Origin: DATKZH01 sp964505295
GTDB taxonomy: Bacteria; Planctomycetota; Planctomycetia; Pirellulales; Thermoguttaceae
NCBI GenBank assembly: GCA_964505295.1
Contig: CAZDHR010000108.1
Coordinates: 1-18,036, forward strand
DNA length: 18,036 nt
Direction of reading: 5' to 3'
The translations under genes and the position numbers were made by a program. Under the pieces are notes generated by a model. It saw only the letters and a program-made list of their open reading frames with translations, was not told where the DNA came from and did no database searches. Below, piece after piece: positions 1 to 7,768 of the stretch (positions are counted from its first letter, which is position 1; each line of letters opens with the position of its first letter).

Positions 1-1640
1 GCGACGAGGCGGTGCATGCGATCAAGTTCGGCCGGCTGTTGGAAGAGGGCGAGTCCGTGTCCAATCCGTGGGAATACCACGGGCCGAGCCTCAACTTCCT
101 CACGCTCCCCATCGCCCGGGCCGCGTCGGCCGACAAGCTCACCGAGATCACGGAGACGCATCTCCGCCTGCTGCCGGCCGTGTTCGGCATCATCCTGGTA
201 GGCTTGGTCTGGCTGGTGCGCGACGAGCTGGGCCATGCCGCGGCGCTCTCGGCCGCCCTGCTCACGGCCGTCTCTCCGGCGATGGTCTTCTACAGCCGGT
301 ACTACATCCAGGAGATGCTCCTGGTGACGTTCACGTTCGGGGCGATGGTGGCCCTCTGGCGATACGTCCGGCTGGCCGGTGACGTCGCGGCAAGGCAAGA
401 CCGACCCGGTCGCGGGACATGGCTCCGGCAAGGGCTCTGGCTGGTGCTCTTGGGGCTGTGTATCGGCATGATGCACGCCACGAAAGAGACGTGCGTGATC
501 GCGCTTCTCGCGATGGCCGTGGCGGCCGCGGTGTGGCTGTCGCGCTCGGCGCGGCCGTCGCGCTCGGCGCGGGGCTCCGGACCCCGCCGAGACGCGGACC
601 GAAGGTCTCCGTCGGTTCCCGGGAGACCTGCGGTCGGCGACTGTGGCTCGGTCAGGAAACCGGCCACAGCGCGTAGGAAGCCCCTGCTCCTGGCGGGCCT
701 TGTCGTCGTGCTGACAGCGACGGGCGTCTCGGCCCTCTTCTTCTCGTCGTTTCTGGACAATCCGCGAGGAGTCGTCGATTCCTACACGACCTACTTCCAC
801 TACCTCGGCCGGGCCTCGGGCGAGGGGAGCGAGGGCTCGCAAGTTCATGGGCCGGAGTACTACTTCCGCGTCCTGTTCTGGTGGCATCGACCGGGCGGGC
901 CCGTTTGGACCGAAGCGACCATCGCCGCGCTGGCCCTCGTGGGGATGGTTGCCGGAGTCTTCGGCAGAGGGTTGGGGCCGGTCAGGCCAACGACCGTGCG
1001 GTTTCTTGCCGTCTACACGCTGCTGTTGACCGCGATCTACTCGGCCCTGCCGTACAAGACGCCCTGGTGCGCGTTGGGCTTCCTGCACGGCATGATCCTC
1101 CTGGCGGGCGTGGGGGCGACTGTGCTCGTTCGCGCCGCACCGGGCTACGCCCTGAAGGCGGCCGCGATCCTCCTGCTGGCCGTGGCGGCCGGTCATCTGG
1201 CGTGGGAGGCCCACCTAGCGAGCTTCGTGGCGTACGAAGACGCGAATAATCCCTACGTCTACGCCCACACGACCAGCGACGTGCCGCTGCTTGTCCAGCG
1301 CGTCGAAGCGATCGGGGCGGCCCATCCGGACGGGCGCGAGATGCCTATTCAGGTCATCTGCCCCGACGACGATTACTGGCCGCTGCCTTGGTACTTGCGC
1401 GGCTTCCGCCGTGCCGGCTGGTTCGGCCGCATGCCCCACGGCCCGCCCGCCCCGCTGATCATCACGCAGCCCGAGATGGAACCCTCGCTTATCAAGTACC
1501 TCTACAAGGATCAGCCGCCGGGCCAGCGGCGCCTGTACGTGCCCGTCGCCAACGAGCCGGAGGGGGAGGATTGGCAGTTGCGTCCGTACGTGCCGCTGCG
1601 GATGTACGCGCGGCTCGATTTGTGGGAGGCGTATCAGTGA
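1..1640 (+). CDS. Agl23/TIGR03663-type membrane glycosyltransferase (5' truncated)
   Basis: This open frame runs in from the left edge (reading phase from base 3), so the N-terminus is missing. The GTG at base 12 is internal, because the codons before it continue the family motif DEAVHAIKFGRLLE. The motif, then EYHGP, TLP and a run of hydrophobic segments with FYSRYYIQE, fits the GT-C-fold membrane proteins called flippase activity-associated protein Agl23 (TIGR03663). These are predicted to move sugar from a polyprenyl-phosphate donor at the outer face of the membrane. About ten hydrophobic stretches are visible up to roughly residue 400, then a soluble tail. An Arg/Pro/Ser-rich loop near residues 175-220 is unlike the rest and contains a palindrome and a small tandem duplication. 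The gene converges on a GT2 gene that could make its donor. Family assignment is fairly firm; substrate is unknown. Confidence 0.8.
   Translation, partial: DEAVHAIKFGRLLEEGESVSNPWEYHGPSLNFLTLPIARAASADKLTEITETHLRLLPAVFGIILVGLVWLVRDELGHAAALSAALLTAVSPAMVFYSRYYIQEMLLVTFTFGAMVALWRYVRLAGDVAARQDRPGRGTWLRQGLWLVLLGLCIGMMHATKETCVIALLAMAVAAAVWLSRSARPSRSARGSGPRRDADRRSPSVPGRPAVGDCGSVRKPATARRKPLLLAGLVVVLTATGVSALFFSSFLDNPRGVVDSYTTYFHYLGRASGEGSEGSQVHGPEYYFRVLFWWHRPGGPVWTEATIAALALVGMVAGVFGRGLGPVRPTTVRFLAVYTLLLTAIYSALPYKTPWCALGFLHGMILLAGVGATVLVRAAPGYALKAAAILLLAVAAGHLAWEAHLASFVAYEDANNPYVYAHTTSDVPLLVQRVEAIGAAHPDGREMPIQVICPDDDYWPLPWYLRGFRRAGWFGRMPHGPPAPLIITQPEMEPSLIKYLYKDQPPGQRRLYVPVANEPEGEDWQLRPYVPLRMYARLDLWEAYQ
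540..572 (+). repeat. 18-bp in-frame tandem duplication
   Basis: The sequence tcgcgctcggcgcggccg (540-557) is repeated at once as tcgcgctcggcgcgg (558-572). It encodes SRSARP/SRSARG in the Arg-rich loop of the membrane glycosyltransferase. Seen directly; probably slippage. Confidence 0.7.
597..635. repeat. Imperfect palindrome inside the glycosyltransferase gene
   Basis: The arms gaccgaaggtctcc (597-610) and ggagacctgcggtc (622-635) pair at 13 of 14 positions around an 11-nt loop. It lies in the Arg-rich hydrophilic loop, so it may be a REP-like element that entered the gene in frame. The pairing is seen directly; the origin is inferred. Confidence 0.55.
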
Positions 1641-1687
1641 ACGGGAGGGCGGGACGGCGGCAAGCCGGCTCGACAGTCACCCGGGAA

Positions 1688-1716
1688 CCGAGACGTGCTG
1701 GCTCACCGAGTCTCGG
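1688..1716. terminator. Possible hairpin between convergent genes
   Basis: ccgagac (1688-1694) pairs with gtctcgg (1710-1716) in the 62-bp space between two convergent genes and overlaps the stop codon of the minus-strand gene. There is no T tract, so this is only a weak candidate for transcription ending or RNA stabilisation. Confidence 0.25.
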
Positions 1717-1957
1717 ACCCGGCCTCGTCCACTCCGTCGGCCTCCACGCCTTGCTGCCGAGCGGGCGGCGCGACACGCTGGTCGAAAGACGCTCGGAGTG
1801 CTTCGACGTCTGCCTGAGTGGAGGTCACCTGGGCCTCCAAGGCTTTGACGCGGGCGCCCAACTGGCGTTGGACGTCCCACAGCCGATAGCCCAGCCCTGC
1901 CAACGCGATCACGCACGCCACCACCAGGACCCCCAAGGCCGTTCTCACGAAGATCAT
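1703..1957 (-). CDS. Small membrane-anchored coiled-coil protein, function unknown
   Basis: This 84-residue protein starts MIFVRTALGVLVVACVIALAG, a single transmembrane segment at about residues 4-25. A heptad-like stretch follows (DVQRQLGARVKALEAQVTS, residues 28-60), then a polar tail. The ATG at 1957 has a purine-rich gaggtgg ribosome site 5 nt upstream. It lies 69 bp downstream of the GT2 gene on the same strand and could be co-transcribed with it. The layout of one membrane anchor plus a short coiled coil suggests a small scaffold or accessory subunit, but no family is recognised. Confidence 0.6.
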   Translation of the reverse strand: MIFVRTALGVLVVACVIALAGLGYRLWDVQRQLGARVKALEAQVTSTQADVEALRASFDQRVAPPARQQGVEADGVDEAGSETR

Positions 1958-2026
1958 CGGGCCACCTCGTGCGTGGTTTCGAGATAGGCTTCGCCCTGGG
2001 CTCGGGCCGGCCCCGCCTTGATTCTA

Positions 2027-2785
2027 TCACGAATCTCCATCGCCACGCCCTTCGGCGAGCGAGGGCTCTCGTGCGATGAGCCTCCGCCGCAGCCGCCACA
2101 GCCCGACGAGAGTCCGGCCCAGCTCTCGCCCAAGACTCAAGTGGCCGCCGGGGACGTCGGCCCAGTTGATGGGCACCTCGACGACCCGGTACCCGGCCAC
2201 AGCGGCCAGCACGAGCAACTCCAGGTCGAACAGATAGCCCGACTCTCGGCTCTGGGTGAACAGGCTCCGTCCGGCCTCGCGGCGGAACATTTTGAAGCCA
2301 CACTGGCTATCGAGGACCGAAACGCGGAGCCACCGGCGCGCCGTCCGAGCGAAGAGCCGCCCGGCCAGACCGCGGGTCCAGGTTCGCCGCCGGGTGACGT
2401 CGCCTCCGGCGACCAGGCGCGAGCCGATGGCCACGTCGGCGCCCCGCGAGATCGCCTCGGCAAGCTTCGACTCCTCGTCGATCGGCGTGGCCCCGTCGGC
2501 GTCGGCAAACAGGAGCCGCTCGCCGTGGGCGGCCAGCATTCCGGTCCGCACGGCCGCGCCTTTACCCCGGTTGGTCGGGTGCTCGATCACGACCAGTTCG
2601 GGCCAATCGCCGCGGAGCCGGCCAAGCACGTCGGCCAGGCCGTCCCGGCTCCCGTCGTCAACCACGATCACCTCGTGGGAGCCCGAGTAACGCTTGTCCA
2701 GGTACGTGCGGACCCGTGCCAGGAAGGGCGGCAGGCGGTGGGCCTCGTTGTAGGCCGGGATGATGAGCGAAAGGGAAAGCTCCAC
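2027..2785 (-). CDS. GT2 glycosyltransferase, dolichyl/polyprenyl-phosphate glucosyltransferase-like (Alg5-like)
   Basis: This is a 252-residue protein starting VELSLSLIIPAYNE from a GTG at 2785. The motifs are those of Alg5/DPM-like GT2 enzymes: IIPAYNE at about residue 7, VIVVDDGSRD at 40, NRGKGAAVRTGM at 70, the metal-binding DAD in FADADGATP at 93, and SQCGFKMFRREA at about 160. Such enzymes load a sugar from a nucleotide donor onto polyprenyl phosphate at the cytoplasmic membrane face. The product could feed the convergent Agl23-type enzyme (inference). An in-frame ATG at 3010 would add 75 residues, but they translate the palindromic intergenic repeat and lack family similarity, so I reject it. 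No strong Shine-Dalgarno precedes the GTG. There is no C-terminal membrane pair, as in shorter family members. Confidence 0.85.
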   Translation of the reverse strand: MELSLSLIIPAYNEAHRLPPFLARVRTYLDKRYSGSHEVIVVDDGSRDGLADVLGRLRGDWPELVVIEHPTNRGKGAAVRTGMLAAHGERLLFADADGATPIDEESKLAEAISRGADVAIGSRLVAGGDVTRRRTWTRGLAGRLFARTARRWLRVSVLDSQCGFKMFRREAGRSLFTQSRESGYLFDLELLVLAAVAGYRVVEVPINWADVPGGHLSLGRELGRTLVGLWRLRRRLIAREPSLAEGRGDGDS

Positions 2786-2913
2786 TGGCGAAGCCCGTCG
2801 CGTTGGAAGACCTTGCCGGGGTCGGCAGCCTCGGATCCATCGGGATGCACGGTTCGATCGACGATTGCCTGACGTTAGCCCCAAGGCGGCCGAAACGCAA
2901 GTCGTCCCGCCGT

Positions 2914-3044
2914 GGCCGTATGAGGTCCGCCCCTTCGCGTCCTCGTTGCGAAGCTCCAACTGGCCTCGTTCCCAAGCTCCAGCTTGGGAACGAAAGACGG
3001 CAAGCGGCACCGGCGTCGCCGTATGAGGTCGACCCCTTGCGAAC
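2914..3044. repeat. Degenerate direct repeat pair flanking the palindrome
   Basis: The string gccgtatgaggtc followed by a C-rich gccccttcgcg-like stretch occurs at about 2915-2939 and again at about 3018-3044. The 26-bp palindrome lies between the two copies. Similarity is seen directly; the view that this is one composite dispersed repeat unit is inference. Confidence 0.5.
2966..2993. repeat. REP-like palindrome (planctomycete 'LGNE' repeat)
   Basis: tcgttcccaagct (2966-2978) and agcttgggaacga (2981-2993) are perfect 13-bp inverted arms around a 2-nt cc loop. I recognise this motif as a dispersed intergenic palindrome of planctomycete genomes, where it is often mis-translated as LGNE or WSLGT strings. 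It could form a very stable hairpin in RNA from either strand, but lacks a T tract. Confidence 0.8.
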
Positions 3045-3295
3045 CCCTTGGGAGGCCACTACAATGCCAAGCGACTGGGGGCACGGCGGTAGGGGTGTGC
3101 GCCCTGCTCTCGTTCCACCCGCCGCTGGGGCGAGCGGACCGAAGGCCGGACGGGGCTTCCGGAAAGATCGCCCGTGCGCCCGACCGTCACCCGGCAAGCC
3201 CGTCCGTGGGGAGAGGGGGTCTTCCCGAGTTCGGCTGGTGATCTCGCGTCTCTTCGGGAACACCGGCGACCCGTTTTCGAACGAGGTGTCTAGCC

Positions 3296-3676
3296 ATGAA
3301 CAAGGAAGAGAAGATCCATTATCTGGCGAACATCTACTACGTGTTGCTCGCCGACGCCCAGGTCGACCGGATTGAAGAGCGGGTGTTCGAGGAAATCTCC
3401 CGAGATATCGGCGCGGGATACTTCGAGCGAAAGGACGCCGCGGAACGGGCCCGGAAGCCGGGATACCAGGTGCGGCCGGCGGGGCGATGGTCGCAGCGGA
3501 TCCGCAATCTCGAGGACATGCTTCTCGCGGCCTATTCGAACGGAGTGATGGACCCAGCGGAGAAGAAGGCGGTCAAACAGTACGCCGCCCAGGTGGGGAT
3601 CGACCAGAAGCAGTTCGGGGTCGTCATCCAAGAGGCCAAGCAGCGGTACGCCGAGTTCAAGGAAAAGGCAAAGTGA
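3296..3676 (+). CDS. TerB-like/DjlA N-terminal-like domain protein
   Basis: This is a 126-residue all-helical soluble protein. The N-terminal segment KIHYLANIYYVLLADAQVDR, then EERVFEEISRDIG and a C-terminal AAYSNGVMDPAEKKAVKQYA repeat, resembles TerB and co-chaperone DjlA N-terminal folds: two acidic helical halves with D/E residues at equivalent places. TerB proteins occur in tellurite and stress-response gene sets and can bind metal. No signal peptide or membrane segment is visible. The ATG at 3296 has gagg about 9 nt upstream. The stop is 22 bp before the ferritin-like gene on the same strand, so the two likely form an operon. The domain call is by pattern only. Confidence 0.7.
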   Translation: MNKEEKIHYLANIYYVLLADAQVDRIEERVFEEISRDIGAGYFERKDAAERARKPGYQVRPAGRWSQRIRNLEDMLLAAYSNGVMDPAEKKAVKQYAAQVGIDQKQFGVVIQEAKQRYAEFKEKAK

Positions 3677-3698
3677 TCTCGCGTTCGGGGGAAGACTG

Positions 3699-4151
3699 AT
3701 GGAAACGTTCGAATCGGCCGACGCACTCCTCGACTTCGCCATCGCCAGGGAAGAAGAGGCCGTCGAGTTCTACACCAAGCTGGCCGAGAAGGCACAAGGG
3801 GCGGCCCGGAAGGCCTTCGAGGACTTCGCCAGGGAGGAGATGGGCCACAAGCAGAAGCTGCTCGCCGTCAAGGCCGGGCGCCAGCTCGCGCCGGTCGAAG
3901 GCAAGATCACCGATCTCAAGATCGCCGACTACGTGGTCGACGACGGGCCCGAAGGCGAGCTCGACTACCGCCAGGCCCTCCTCCTCGCCATGAAGAAAGA
4001 GAAGGCCGCCTTCAAGCTCTACATGGCTCTGAGCGAGGCCGCCGAGGACGAGGCCCTGAAGAGCCTCCTCGTCGCCCTCGCCCAGGAAGAAGCCAAGCAC
4101 AAGCTCCGCTTCGAGATCGAGTACGACGAGAACGTGCTGTCGGAGAACTGA
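3699..4151 (+). CDS. Rubrerythrin/ferritin-like diiron protein
   Basis: This 150-residue protein is predicted to form a four-helix bundle. Carboxylate/histidine iron ligands appear in the expected order: the glutamates of REEEAVEFY near residue 20, EEMGHK near 47, KKEKAAFKLY near 100, and EEAKHK near 132. This fits the rubrerythrin-type ferritin-like domain, which acts on peroxide or iron in the cytoplasm. The C-terminal rubredoxin Zn/Fe domain of classical rubrerythrin is absent, so electron supply would come from another protein. A ggggga site precedes the ATG. It follows the TerB-like gene by 22 bp, which suggests a shared oxidative or metal-stress role (inference). Confidence 0.8.
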   Translation: METFESADALLDFAIAREEEAVEFYTKLAEKAQGAARKAFEDFAREEMGHKQKLLAVKAGRQLAPVEGKITDLKIADYVVDDGPEGELDYRQALLLAMKKEKAAFKLYMALSEAAEDEALKSLLVALAQEEAKHKLRFEIEYDENVLSEN

Positions 4152-4160
4152 CGGGCATCG

Positions 4161-4210
4161 GAAGAAGGGACGCAGCTTCTTTCGACAAAGAGGGTCGGGG
4201 CCCCTTTTCT
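4161..4210. repeat. Relict copy of the ggggacgcagct inverted-repeat element
   Basis: aagaagggacgcagcttctttc (split as 4162-4172 and 4173-4183) resembles the left arm of the 16741-16995 element, and ccccttttct (4201-4210) matches the opposite end. Most of the interior is lost. It sits 10 bp after the ferritin-like stop codon, and its aagaag/cttctt arms may also act as a weak hairpin terminator. Confidence 0.4.
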
Positions 4211-4237
4211 CGAGCCAATCACCGTCACGGTATTGCC

Positions 4238-6491
4238 ATGCCCGATCGCTCGTCCCCAGACCGCCACATTCGCGTCTTCATCTCCTCCACGTTCCGCGAC
4301 ATGATGGGGGAGCGCGACGAGTTGATGACTCACACCTGGCCGGAACTGCGGCGCCTGTGCCGGGAGCGCCAGGTGGAGCTGGTCGAGGTCGACCTTTGCT
4401 GGGGCATCTCCGAGGAGCAAAGCACCCGCAGCGAAACGCTCAAACTCTGCCTTGACGAGATCCGGGCGTGTCGCCCGTTCTTCATCGGCCTGCTGGGCGA
4501 GCGTTACGGCTGGGTGCCCGGCGGCGACGCCTTCACCGCCGACCTGCGGGAAGAGCAGCCGTGGCTGGGGGACCGGGGGACCTCGACGGCAAGAGCGTCA
4601 CCGAGCTGGAAATCCTCCACGGGGTGCTCAACGCCCCGGAGATGGCCGACCGCGCGCTCTTCTACTTCCGCGATCCCGCCTACGCCCAGGCCCGCGGTGC
4701 CGATTTCCTCTCGGAGAGTGCCGAATCCGCCGTGAAACAGCGGTCTCTCAAGGAAGCCATCCGCGCTACTTGCGCCGCCAAGGGAATCCCGCTGCGCGAG
4801 GACTACGCCGATCCACGCCAGCTTGCCGCGATGGTGCTCGAAGACCTCTCGTCCGCCATCGAGGAGCAGTATCCCGAGGAAAGCGTCCCCGATCCCCTGA
4901 CCCGCGAGGCCCGCGACCACGAAGCCTTCGCCGAAAGCCGCCGCCGCGTCTATATCGGGCGGCCCGACTACTTCGCCGCGTTGGACCGCCATGCGGCCGA
5001 GGACGGCGGCCCGCTGGTGCTCTTGGGCGAATCGGGCGGGGGCAAGTCGGCCCTCCTGGCCAACTGGCTGGCCGCTTGGCGCCGGGACCATCCGGAGGAT
5101 TTCCTTTTCCAGCACTACATCGGCAGCACTCCCGACAGCGCGGACCACTGGCGGCTGATCACCCGCCTGATGGCCGAGATCAAGCGTTGGACCGGCGACC
5201 CGGAGGAACTGCCGCGCTCGCACGACGAATTGCTCAAGGCCTTCCCCGTCTGGCTGGCCAAGGCCCGGATCAAGGCCGATCGCGACGGAGTCCGCGCCAT
5301 CGTCCTGTTCGACGCGCTCAACCAGTTGGAGGACCAGGACCGCGCCCGCCTCTTGGGCTGGCTGCCGTCGCACCCGTTTTCCGGCCCGCTGCGGCTGGTC
5401 GTTTCGACCCTGCCTGGCGAGTCCTTGGAGGCGGTGAGCCAGCGCGGCTGGCCGTCGCTGCGCGTCGAGCCGCTCAGCCCGGACGAGCGCCGCCGGATGA
5501 TCGCCGACTACCTCCAGCGATTCGGCAAGAAGCTCGATCCGCCGCGCCTGGAACGCCTCGCCGCCGCGCCGGCCGCCGCCAACCCGCTCTACCTCAAAAT
5601 CCTGCTGGACAAGCTCCGCGTGACCGGCACGCACGAAGGGCTCGACGAGCGGCTGGGCGATTACCTGGCCGCGCCGGACATCCCGGCGCTTTTGCGCAAG
5701 GTCCTTACCCGCTATCGGCGGGACTACGACCGCGACCGCGAGGGGTTGGTGGGCGAGGCACTTTCGCTGGTGTGGGCCGCGCGACGCGGGTTGACCGAGT
5801 CGGAGCTCCTGCGCCTGCTCCGTCCCGCGAACCTTCCGCAATTGCCGCTGGCCGCCTGGGCGCCGCTTCGTGCCGCGTTGGAGGAAGGCCTGGTCAGCCG
5901 CGGCGGGGTCCTCAACTTCGCCCACGACTTCCTGCGTGCCGCGGTCGAGGCTTCGTTCGTGCCGGACGCCGCGGGGGCCAGCGAACTCCGCCTCCGCCTG
6001 GCGGACGAATTCCAGTCGCAGGCCGTCACGGCCCGCACTTGCGACGAACTGCCGTGGCTCTTGCGCATGGCCGAAGCCCGCGACCGGCTTCGCGCCTGCC
6101 TGCTGGACATCGATCGGTTCCTCGAAATCCACAAGCGCGCCCAGAACGAGCTCCTGGGGTACTGGGTCGGGCTCCACGAGGAGCGGGCCATGGGGACGGC
6201 CTACCTCGCGTCGTTCGAGCGGTGGTCGGAGGAACCGAGCCGTGCGGAGCAGCAGATTTCTTATGCTATCAACGCGCTGGCCTACTTCCTCCACACTACC
6301 GCCCTTCACGCCGAGGCCGAACTTCTCATGCGCCGCGCCCTGGTGATCGACGAGGGGAGCTACGGGCCGGATCATCCCAAGGTCGCCTCAGACCTCAACA
6401 ACCTGACGTCATTGCTGAAGGCCACCAATCGACTGGCCAAGGCCGAATCGCTCATGCGTCGCGCCCTGGCGATCGACGAGCAGAGCTACGG
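4238..6491 (+). pseudogene. DUF4062-STAND NTPase-TPR protein, frameshifted and 3' truncated
   Basis: The ATG at 4238 opens MPDRSSPDRHIRVFISSTFRD, the DUF4062 signature, continuing with CWGISEEQ and GERYGWVP. At about 4575-4579 the frame breaks: LREEQPWLG is in the first frame, while GKSVTELEILHGVLN and FYFRDPAYA continue in another, consistent with one G lost from a five-G run. A STAND/NACHT-like NTPase follows with Walker A GESGGGKS (5026-5049), Walker B IVLFDALNQL (about 5300-5325), a winged-helix-like region, and kinesin-light-chain-type TPRs (AEAELLMRRALVIDEGSYG, then AESLMRRALAIDEQSYG) at 6310-6491. The second TPR stops at SYG, where transposase sequence begins in frame. Related proteins are large regulatory or conflict-type NTPases, with TPRs acting as sensors. 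It is probably not functional as assembled. No Shine-Dalgarno is evident. Confidence 0.8.
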
Positions 6492-7578
6492 GTCGACGGA
6501 AGAGGTCCGTTTGCGGACGTACGAGTCGGCGAGACAGTTGGACCACCTGCACGAGATGGTACTCCGGGCGCTCTCCGCCGGGGTGAGCGGGCGTGAGATG
6601 GCCGAGGTGCATCCGGAGTCGCCCGACGTGAGCAAGTCGAGCGTATCGCGTCTTTGGGTTGAAGCGGGCAGGAAGCTGGTCGACGAGCTTCGGACGCGTG
6701 ACATCGCCACGCGCGACTGGCTGGTGTTGATGTTCGACGGCATCGTGTTGAGCAAGGATCAAACGGCGATCGTGGCGATCGGCGTGGCGTCGGACGGGAC
6801 GAAGCACGTTTTGGACTTCGAGCTTGGCAGCACGGAGCATTACGAGGTTTGCCGGGATTTGGTGAGGCGGCTTGTCGAGCGTGGCTTTGCGACGTCGCGT
6901 CGGCTGTTGGCCGTATTGGACGGTTCGTCGGCGTTGAAGAAGGCGGTTGTGAAGTTCTTCCCCGACGCGGTGATTCAGCGTTGCCTGGTCCACAAGGAGC
7001 GCAACATTCGGGCACGCCTGTCGAAGCGGGACTGGGGTGAACTAGCCCGACTCTTCAAGCGTCTTCGCGAGGTCCAAGGCGAAGAGGCGGCCCGGGAAGT
7101 GCTCGGTGAATTGGAGCGATTTCTTGGCAAGAAGAACGCGGAGGCGTTGGCGAGCCTTCGCGAGGCGGGCGAGGAGTTGATCGCGTTGCACGTGCTGGGT
7201 GTGCCGTCGACGTTGCACAAGAGCCTGTTGAGTACGAACCTGATCGAGAACTCGTTTCGCAACACGCGTCGGAAGGTGGGGCGCGTGACCCGGTTTCGGG
7301 CGGAGACGGACCAGGCGTCTCGTTGGCTGGCGTACGCGTTGCTGGAGGTGGAGAAGGGCTTCCATCGCATCTCGGGCTGGCGTGACCTTGACACGTTGGC
7401 CCGGGCGTTGGAGCGTCCCTTTCGCGTTGCACCGCTGGGTAGGCTAACCATGCACGGAGAGACCAGACGTGGTCCGGCAGTCCTGCGGCCATGGCGGGAG
7501 AACGAGGGGCCCATTCGTGGCAACATTGGCCCTGAGACGGGCGCCGCGGCGTTCCCAAGAAACGACGTAAGCCGTTGA
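6492..7578 (+). mobile_element. IS256-family transposase, N-terminally truncated and fused in frame to the NTPase
   Basis: From STEEVRLRTYESARQL onward the protein is a Transposase_mut (IS256) enzyme. The three DDE residues are present: D in LMFDGI (6736-6738), D in AVLDGS (6919-6921) and E in NLIENSF (7246-7248). IQRCLVHKERNI and the C-terminal YALLEVEKGFHRISG also fit. About 100 N-terminal residues, normally covering the DNA-binding region, are missing. No start codon or left terminal repeat is seen, and the frame is continuous with the TPR region. A recombination or deletion probably joined two damaged genes. The tail after ALERPF (about 7425-7578) is atypical and may be read-through into the right end. 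Transposition activity is unlikely. Confidence 0.8.
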
Positions 7579-7591
7579 CTTGCAACGGCTT
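7569..7591 (-). terminator. Hairpin just downstream of tRNA-Gln
   Basis: aagccgtt (7569-7576) and aacggctt (7584-7591) form a perfect 8-bp stem with a 7-nt loop, 8 nt beyond the tRNA 3' end when read on the minus strand. The following T tract is short and interrupted, so it may be a terminator or a 3' processing signal. It also holds the stop codon of the transposase frame on the plus strand. Confidence 0.4.
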
Positions 7592-7599
7592 TGAGGAAG

Positions 7600-7671
7600 C
7601 TACCCGGCCAGGACTTGAACCTGGAACGAGGGAACCAAAATCCCTTGTGTTGCCAATTACACCACCGGGTA
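7600..7671 (-). tRNA. tRNA-Gln (anticodon UUG)
   Basis: A complete 72-nt cloverleaf reads on the minus strand. The acceptor stem TACCCGG/CCGGGTA has 7 bp with discriminator G. The D stem is GTGT/ACAC. The anticodon stem AGGGA/TCCCT closes the loop TTTTGGT with anticodon TTG (plus-strand caa at 7636-7638). The T arm is CCAGG-TTCAAGT-CCTGG. CCA is not encoded. The 3' end faces the NTPase/transposase block, which makes it a plausible integration hotspot. Confidence 0.95.
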
Positions 7672-7739
7672 GTGTGGCCCACCCATTGGGGGAGAGTCAA
7701 GATGGGCTCGAACGTGATCGCCCGATCGTCTCCCCTGAT

Positions 7740-7768
7740 ACTCTATTGCCTTCGACGGTTTGCGGCAA
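7740..7768 (-). promoter_or_regulatory. Candidate promoter for tRNA-Gln
   Basis: Read on the minus strand, TTGCCG and TAGAGT are spaced by 17 nt, placing a start about 60 nt before the tRNA 5' end. Both boxes are partial matches to sigma-70 consensus, so this is only suggestive. Confidence 0.3.

Larger units (their letters stand above)
2786..3295. other. 510-bp intergenic region rich in dispersed repeats, no gene
   Basis: This is the gap between the divergent GT2 (minus) and TerB-like (plus) genes. Long open frames exist on both strands, but their translations are low complexity and carry repeat-derived strings such as VPKLQLGNE and PSWSLGT. It holds one near-perfect palindrome and a degenerate direct repeat, listed separately. 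Promoters for both flanking genes must lie here, but no convincing -35/-10 pair stood out. Confidence 0.6.

Noticed and set aside
2803..3375. 190-codon plus-strand frame upstream of the TerB-like gene
   Set aside because: It translates the palindromic repeat (VPKLQLGNE) and overlaps the TerB-like start; false gene.
4504..6375. 623-codon open frame on the minus strand opposite the NTPase
   Set aside because: It mirrors GC-rich codon bias of the real plus-strand gene, whose Walker and TPR motifs are clear. No family pattern or ribosome site on the antisense frame.
4452..6596. 714-codon plus-strand frame overlapping the NTPase
   Set aside because: Arg/Pro/Gly-rich translation with no motifs; it is a third-frame shadow of the NTPase.
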